Notes under the pieces: model-generated | The model's database searches: none | The model's input: the letters and a program-made list of their open reading frames with translations, nothing else | What the model was told of the DNA's origin: nothing | Shown: piece by piece, positions 6,528 to 11,657 of the stretch | How the letters are laid out: each line of letters opens with the position of its first letter | Position numbering within the stretch: the stretch's first letter is position 1 | Position numbers and translations under genes: made by a program | Assembly (NCBI GenBank): GCA_900555195.1 | Contig: USKC01000069.1 | Coordinates: 1 to 11,657 of the forward strand | DNA from: an uncultured Lachnospiraceae bacterium | GTDB taxonomy: Bacteria; Bacillota; Clostridia; Lachnospirales; Lachnospiraceae | Reading direction: 5' to 3' | Length of the DNA: 11,657 nt

Positions 6528-7130
6528 GTGGCCGATAAAGATATCATCAAAAAGTTAGCAGACGAATGTGGAGGTGTATTCCGCACATCTGATCTTGCAG
6601 CCCTTGGCTATAACACCTATGCGATTCGAAAAATAGTTGAATCACAAATCATTGAGAGAATTAAGCAAGGTTATTACCGCCTTTGTAAAGTGGATGAACC
6701 CATATCCGAGGCGGCTCAAGTTTCCCAACTGTTTCCGGATGGCGTGTTGTGTATGTATACGGCCCTGTTCTATTACCGCTATTCTGACCGAACACCTCTG
6801 GAATGGAATATTGCCGTTGATCGGGATACATCCAAATCTCGTTTTAAGCTGGACCACCCCTTTGTGCGGCCGTATTACATGAAAAAAGAATTTTTGACCT
6901 TTGGTGTTACAACCGCTGATTATGGTGACTGTACTATGCAAATATTTGACCGAGACAGGCTGATTTGCGAATGCGTTTTTTGCGAAAACAAAATGGACAG
7001 AGAGACCTACAACAAGGCCATTCAGAGTTATGTAGCAGATACGAAAAAGAATGTGCCCAAGCTACTGGAATATGCCCAAAAACGAAGAGTTCTAAAAAAA
7101 GTGACCGATCGGATCGGAGTGTGGCTGTAG
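6528..7130 (+). CDS. AbiEi-family antitoxin-like protein
   Basis: A 200-aa protein from this start. Residues about 1-45 form a winged helix-turn-helix (IIKKLADECGGVFRTSDLA, YNTYAIRKIVE). The typical IERIKQGYYRL turn follows, and then a domain with GVLCMYTALFYYRYSDRTPLEWNIAV and an end in DRIGVWL, the pattern of AbiEi antitoxins of type IV toxin-antitoxin systems. These proteins repress the operon and counter AbiEii, a nucleotidyltransferase toxin. I prefer GTG at 6528 because GGAAGG precedes it by 11 nt; GTG at 6507 is in frame but has no visible ribosome binding site. No nucleotidyltransferase gene follows, so the antitoxin looks solitary. It may regulate itself or counter a toxin encoded elsewhere. 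The family call is good; the role here is uncertain. Confidence 0.82.
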   Translation: MADKDIIKKLADECGGVFRTSDLAALGYNTYAIRKIVESQIIERIKQGYYRLCKVDEPISEAAQVSQLFPDGVLCMYTALFYYRYSDRTPLEWNIAVDRDTSKSRFKLDHPFVRPYYMKKEFLTFGVTTADYGDCTMQIFDRDRLICECVFCENKMDRETYNKAIQSYVADTKKNVPKLLEYAQKRRVLKKVTDRIGVWL

Positions 7131-7471
7131 TGGATGCGGGCGCATTTTTCCTTATGTGACTGAAAACAGAGAGGAAAAAGCTTTGGAGGAGAACAAAAGC
7201 ATCCAAGTTTGATGGAGATAATATCTGCAGCGCCTGAAAATGTCGGAATTGTCCATGGCGGATATTATGAATGGTACTGACCAGTTCTACGCATGGATTG
7301 GGATGCAATGCTTTCATAAAATGAACCCTTCATGCAGCAGGTTTGTAAAAACACTGCATGAGATAGCAAGGAAAAAGTCTGTCTTATAGAAAACAATGCT
7401 AATATTTTGTAGCGGAAATCGAAGGCTTTACAATTTATCGGCCTATATCTTGAAAGTTGGAGAGATGCACA
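7131..7471 (+). other. intergenic stretch where an AbiEii toxin gene would be expected
   Basis: This holds no recognisable gene. The longest plus-strand remnant is a 49-codon frame from ATG at 7240 to TAG at 7389 (starting MSELSMADIMNG). It has no ribosome binding site and no family resemblance, and could be the tail of a decayed gene. A weak promoter candidate for the downstream operon is TTGTAG (7407-7412), 16 bp, TACAAT (7429-7434). Confidence 0.4.
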
Positions 7472-9019
7472 ATGGCTCACAAGAAGAGTCGAGAACAAAT
7501 ACATAAAAATATGAGCCGGGTGCGCAATAGTGATACCGCACTGGAAAAACTTCTGTGCGGGGAACTTGTTCGTCATGGGGTTACTACATTTACAAGGAAC
7601 AATAAGACGATTTTTGGAAAACCGGATATTGTTTTTTTTGCTCGAAAAATCGCGATATTCTGTGACGGAGATTTTTGGCATGGATATAACTGGAAGCAGT
7701 CACAAAATGAAATAAAAAGTAATCGTGATTTTTGGATTCCTAAAATTGAGCGTAATATGCAGAGAGATGTTGAGGTAACGGCACGGCTACAGGAACAAGG
7801 TTGGACTGTTCTTCGATTCTGGGGACATGAAATACAAAAAGAACTGGAATACTGTATTTCCGTGATTTTGGATGAGTTGCGAGTTTTCCCCGTTCAGCCG
7901 TATAGAACAATTGACCTTTGTGCTGGCATCGGCGGCATTCGTCGCGGCTTTGAACTTACAGGACAGTTTGTCAATGTACTTTCTTCGGAAATTGACAAGT
8001 ACGCTTGTAAAACATACCAACATTTATATGGGGACAATCCCGAAAACGATTTGACCAGTGATGAATTTAAACGGCAGGTGGAAAACACGGAATATGGAGT
8101 GCTTTTGGCTGGATTTCCCTGCCAAACATTCAGCCGGGTCGGGTTGCAAGAAGGCTTTGAAAACGAAGAAAAAGGTAAAATTTTTTTCCATATCTCCGAT
8201 ATTATTAGAAGAACCAGACCGTTTGCTTTATTTTTGGAAAATGTAGATCGTTTGGTTTCTCACGATGAAGGGCGAACATTCAAAATCATTATCGAAACGC
8301 TTGTAAATGATTTGGGGTACCATGTAATTGGCGTCACAAAAGAAGCAGATGGGGCGCTCAGATATGTGCCTAAATCTTTTGTTCGCAATTCCCGCGACTT
8401 TGGCGTTCCGCAAAATCGACCTCGTACATACATAATCGGTTTTGATACGGAGCGATTTGCCCCGGAGAGACTGGCTATGCTGCCAACGGAAATGCCTTGT
8501 ACTCGAGCGGGCGAACTATATCATGATTTGAATGATGTGTTAGAACATGATGTGCCCCCGAGGTACTATATGGCATCTGGTTATTTGGAAACGCTCATCA
8601 AGCATCGAGAACGCCAAGAAGGAAAAGGTTACGGATTTGGTTATCGGATCGTGAATGCAAAAGAAATTGAGAGACCTATAGCCAACACATTGTTGGCAAC
8701 AGGAGGTTCAGGTCGCGAACGGAATTTAATTTACGATCCCAAAGAGGGAATTGCGGGACAAATTATTAAAGGGAAAAAAACCCCTCTCAACGATAAGGGC
8801 ATCCGTGTTATGACTCCCACCGAGTGGGGAAAACTCCAAGGCTTTATTAACTACGGTTTCGTGAACGCTGAGGGAAAGGACGAATTTACATTCCCTGAAG
8901 GGATGCCGGTTGTCCAGCAGTATAAGCAGTTTGGCAACTCCGTTACAATTCCAGTGATTGAGGAGATGGCACGGTTTATGCTTGATTGTTTAGCTATCTT
9001 GCGCGGAGAAGAACCATAG
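7472..9019 (+). CDS. fusion of Vsr-type endonuclease and C5-cytosine DNA methyltransferase (DrmMII-like)
   Basis: A 515-aa two-domain protein. Residues 1-135 form a Vsr very-short-patch repair endonuclease: NMSRVRNSDTALEKLL, GKPDIVF with the metal-binding D52, DGDFWHG with H70, then FWIPKIERNMQRD and GWTVLRFWGHEI. Residues 143-515 form a complete C5 methyltransferase: motif I DLCAGIGG (D148), motif IV GFPCQ with catalytic C217, motif VI ENV (256-258), motif VIII NSRDFGVPQNRPR, a target-recognition region, KLQGF, and motif X GNSV (from G488). ATG 7472 follows TTGGAGAG by 7 nt; an upstream in-frame TTG at 7457 is less likely. The next gene begins 16 nt on, so they form an operon. The expected role is to methylate host cytosines and repair T:G mismatches from their deamination. 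With a DrmE-like neighbour, the methyltransferase fits DrmMII of class 2 DISARM. Separate vsr and dcm genes are the usual state. Confidence 0.92.
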   Translation: MAHKKSREQIHKNMSRVRNSDTALEKLLCGELVRHGVTTFTRNNKTIFGKPDIVFFARKIAIFCDGDFWHGYNWKQSQNEIKSNRDFWIPKIERNMQRDVEVTARLQEQGWTVLRFWGHEIQKELEYCISVILDELRVFPVQPYRTIDLCAGIGGIRRGFELTGQFVNVLSSEIDKYACKTYQHLYGDNPENDLTSDEFKRQVENTEYGVLLAGFPCQTFSRVGLQEGFENEEKGKIFFHISDIIRRTRPFALFLENVDRLVSHDEGRTFKIIIETLVNDLGYHVIGVTKEADGALRYVPKSFVRNSRDFGVPQNRPRTYIIGFDTERFAPERLAMLPTEMPCTRAGELYHDLNDVLEHDVPPRYYMASGYLETLIKHRERQEGKGYGFGYRIVNAKEIERPIANTLLATGGSGRERNLIYDPKEGIAGQIIKGKKTPLNDKGIRVMTPTEWGKLQGFINYGFVNAEGKDEFTFPEGMPVVQQYKQFGNSVTIPVIEEMARFMLDCLAILRGEEP

Positions 9020-9035
9020 GCAGAGGTGTATAACT

Positions 9036-11657
9036 GTGACGGCGGAAAAATTGGCAAATGCTATTTTGGAAAAATGCGATATTTACTTCGGTGATGCACT
9101 AATATCAAAAGAATCAGTCATTGAAGAATATCTGTCTTTCTTTGCCAATTCATTGGTATCAAAGGAGAGAACGGTTAATTTTGCTCTTCATACAGGTTCT
9201 CTGTGCTTTGATGCCGTTTCCATTGTTGCCGTCGCACTGGGTTGTCTATCTTATAACTTGTCTACAAATGACGATATCATCTCCGCTCTACAGATAGATG
9301 ATATGGTCATGTATAATGGTCAGAGGTATCGCTGGAAGGGTACCCGCGTTGAATATGGTAAACTTTGCATGATAATTGAGCAAGACGGAAAAGGAAAAAA
9401 CGGGAAAATGACCAGGTTTCTTCCTCTGGAAAAAAATCAGCATCTGATAAAACCTTATTATGGCGAATCTCAGATTACTGACGGACGCGGCATTAGAAAG
9501 AAAAAAACAAACCGTGAGGATTTTTTAGCTTTTGTATTTGATATGGATATACAGGAAATACCTGCACAAATTGATGTCTCAATTGTTATCGTGGCTGACC
9601 GCACTTTCTTTGGTGAAATCTGTAAGCAAGTCCGCATTGTATATGGCGAAGGCAAAGAAGTTGGCTTGTTAGATATTATTCCGGCGGCATATTACACCAG
9701 CAGTGGTGAAGAGCATCAGTTTGGTCTGAATCCGACAAAAGCGGAACCGGTTTTGAAAGTAACCAGCAAAATTTCGACGGCACGAGATCTGATTCTGGAT
9801 AGAAACGGAAATAAAGTAGTGGGCCTGTTGGTTATCGGTGGCGTGTCCATGATTGAGAACGGATCCGAACTTGCCGATTTACTCCGAAGAAAAGTGTTAC
9901 GTTTTGCTTATGTTACATCCCCAATCAAAGCGGGCATGGGCGAACATATCTTAGAGATGTATGAGGGAGCTTCTGTATTTGCTTGTACAAAAAACCTGTT
10001 ATCCAAGAGTAATCAAATGATTCGCAATGACAATCCGCTTACTGCAGAACTTCACCGGCAGATTATGAATGTAATACACCATACGGTCACAGCAATTCCC
10101 GTAGGAGAAGGTTGGAGCTGGGATGAATACAAAACCATAAAAAATGCGCTTGTTGTCATCAAACAGTCCAATTGGCATGAACCTACCAAAGACGATTTTG
10201 TAGTGACTGCGCACGGCCTATTGAATCTTCTTAATACCGCAGTTTTCCGTTTGGAAATAATGGAAAAAGCCATTTGCAATGGACAAATTAACAAAGCGGT
10301 TACTCCCCCCAATGAACGCATTCAAAAATTATGGAGTATTGCGGATCAGGCCGGGGCTATGCAAGAATTATGTATGGTTGTGGCAGATGCATTGGAGAAA
10401 AAGTATCGTGAACGGTTGAATACCTGTCCAAAGGCAAATGTTCTTAAGGAATACTTGGACTCACATAAATTTAGCAAGGCTGCAATCGTTGTTCCAAAGG
10501 CATACTATGCGGACTTACTTCGCATGGAATACCCTGAATACTTTGCTGATGAAGCTATGATTTGTGTGACGGCAAATCGTTTCGATAGCCAGAAAAAATA
10601 CGATGCAGTTTTGTGTGTCGGAGAATTGAATAATAAGAGATTTGATCCGTTGCAATGCATGTTCGCACGGAATATAGATGTTCTTCTATATGAATGTGAG
10701 GAAAAGGTATTTACATTCCGACGGAAGAAGATCGCAAAATACGAGCGAAAATTGAACCAAAGAATCGGTGCCACCCGTATGGAGGATGATCCGAAAGAAG
10801 ATGACTCTTCTTTGGAAATGCACATGGAAAAGGAGATGCAGCGGTTCTCCGTTCTGGACGAATATATTGATGCCCTTAATACATTTGATATTCACAAATT
10901 AGTGCAGAGGAGCAATGCAGGAGGAATTAATGCTCCGATGTCTGAAGTTAAATATGTGGGTACTTTTGTTTCGGGAGAGCAAATATTCTTCTCCAGGTAT
11001 TATTCGGCGGTTGTTTTTGACAACATTGCAGAAAATGTGATTGAAAAATCTCCTGAACAACTACTGCCCGGAGACGTGCTGGTGTTTGTTAAGCGTGATG
11101 ATTACACCAAGAATATTGTTGACGTTATCTATGAACGTCTGCTTCGCGACGGACGTTTGGGACAAGGTGCAATTGATGTTTACGAAAAGTCTCAATATTG
11201 GAAAGAGGCATTACGGGAGTATAAAGAAGCCAATGACTTTACTTATCGAAAGGTCGCACAGAACATGAGAGCGGTTGGAAGCTCTGTCCAGGAGGTCACT
11301 GTTCGGCAATGGCTTATTGATGACAGCCATATTGTCGGGCCTCGTAAGGAACGCACTATGGAGCATATTGCAATCGTGACGCAGGATCCTTATTTGCTGG
11401 CAGATAGCCATGGATATTTTGAGGCATGCGGAGTTGTGCGTCATGACCGTCGAAAGATTCTTGAATTAATTGCAAAAGCTATCAATGACAAGCTCAGCGG
11501 CAACATCCCTGAGAAAGGCAGTGTTCTGAGTGTGGTATATGACAATGTGGACAATCTTTCGGAAACACTGGAACTCGAATACATTACGGAACTGGAGAAA
11601 AGTGTAAATATTAGCATCAATTTGGTGAACACGCCCATTACAGAAGCGGAGGTATTG
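9036..11657 (+). CDS. drmE: DrmE-like DISARM protein, partial at 3' end
   Basis: The frame from GTG 9036 is open to the window edge, 874 codons without a stop. GAGGTG lies 7 nt before the GTG and the methyltransferase stop is 16 nt upstream, so translation in one operon is likely. The protein has no signal peptide or membrane segments. Residues about 480-560 look like a helicase-like Rossmann strand set (AAIVVPKAYYADLL, YDAVLCVGELNNKRFDP, IDVLLYECE) without Walker motifs. About 735-760 resembles a helix-turn-helix. A GPRKERTMEHIAIVT segment lies near 768, followed by a helical tail. Overall layout, size and place next to a C5 methyltransferase match DrmE, a class 2 DISARM component of unknown biochemical role. 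I recognise this from general pattern rather than a diagnostic motif, so the name is moderate; the coding frame is certain. Confidence 0.62.
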   Translation, partial: MTAEKLANAILEKCDIYFGDALISKESVIEEYLSFFANSLVSKERTVNFALHTGSLCFDAVSIVAVALGCLSYNLSTNDDIISALQIDDMVMYNGQRYRWKGTRVEYGKLCMIIEQDGKGKNGKMTRFLPLEKNQHLIKPYYGESQITDGRGIRKKKTNREDFLAFVFDMDIQEIPAQIDVSIVIVADRTFFGEICKQVRIVYGEGKEVGLLDIIPAAYYTSSGEEHQFGLNPTKAEPVLKVTSKISTARDLILDRNGNKVVGLLVIGGVSMIENGSELADLLRRKVLRFAYVTSPIKAGMGEHILEMYEGASVFACTKNLLSKSNQMIRNDNPLTAELHRQIMNVIHHTVTAIPVGEGWSWDEYKTIKNALVVIKQSNWHEPTKDDFVVTAHGLLNLLNTAVFRLEIMEKAICNGQINKAVTPPNERIQKLWSIADQAGAMQELCMVVADALEKKYRERLNTCPKANVLKEYLDSHKFSKAAIVVPKAYYADLLRMEYPEYFADEAMICVTANRFDSQKKYDAVLCVGELNNKRFDPLQCMFARNIDVLLYECEEKVFTFRRKKIAKYERKLNQRIGATRMEDDPKEDDSSLEMHMEKEMQRFSVLDEYIDALNTFDIHKLVQRSNAGGINAPMSEVKYVGTFVSGEQIFFSRYYSAVVFDNIAENVIEKSPEQLLPGDVLVFVKRDDYTKNIVDVIYERLLRDGRLGQGAIDVYEKSQYWKEALREYKEANDFTYRKVAQNMRAVGSSVQEVTVRQWLIDDSHIVGPRKERTMEHIAIVTQDPYLLADSHGYFEACGVVRHDRRKILELIAKAINDKLSGNIPEKGSVLSVVYDNVDNLSETLELEYITELEKSVNISINLVNTPITEAEVL

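Noticed and set aside
7240..7389. 49-codon frame between the AbiEi-like gene and the fusion gene as a toxin
   Set aside because: No ribosome binding site and no nucleotidyltransferase motif; too little to call a gene.
1..11657. CRISPR array, tRNA or rRNA genes
   Set aside because: No regularly spaced direct repeats and no tRNA or rRNA-like conserved segments were seen on either strand.

Overview
The window looks like accessory DNA of a gut-type Firmicute, probably a clostridial (Lachnospiraceae-like) genome. The reasons are strong AGGAGG-type ribosome binding sites, a TnpV-family protein, a Gram-positive MobA/MobL relaxase and protein sequences typical of that group. No housekeeping gene is visible. 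The species cannot be named from sequence alone.

Left part (1-4060): a mosaic of mobile-element debris. It starts with a small helix-turn-helix protein (45-359). A convergent MerR/GyrI-type regulator follows (408-1208), with a MerR-style promoter that has a 19-bp spacer. Next come a TnpV gene (1450-1803) and, on the minus strand, a tyrosine recombinase (3036-4007) that overlaps a second recombinase by ATGA. The second recombinase is cut off after its N-terminal domain, and about 2700 it runs out of frame into the 3' part of an ATP-binding (RecG/AlbA_2-like) regulator gene. This looks like a deletion scar.

Middle (4061-6242): a mobilization module. A minus-strand IncQ/MobQ-type oriT, made of an inverted repeat followed by TAAGTGCGCCCT, lies about 300 bp upstream of a 563-aa MobA/MobL relaxase gene. 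The interval between them is full of perfect short hairpins. The placement predicts that the recombinase side enters the recipient first and mobA last.

Right part (6446-11657): lower-GC defence-type cargo. A near-consensus promoter drives an AbiEi-family antitoxin-like gene with no recognisable AbiEii toxin after it. Then comes a two-gene operon that continues off the right edge. Its first gene is a fusion of a Vsr-type mismatch endonuclease to a complete C5-cytosine DNA methyltransferase. Its second gene, 16 nt downstream, is a long reading frame of at least 874 codons that I read as DrmE-like. A C5 methyltransferase with DrmE is the signature pair of class 2 DISARM; drmA, drmB and drmC would be expected beyond the window.

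How the parts could work together (inference): the mob module would let a conjugative element move the island, and the methyltransferase would mark host DNA. The fused Vsr domain would repair the T:G mismatches that arise when the 5-methylcytosines deaminate, while the DISARM-like proteins act against unmarked phage DNA. The Vsr-methyltransferase fusion inside a DISARM-like locus is the most notable feature.
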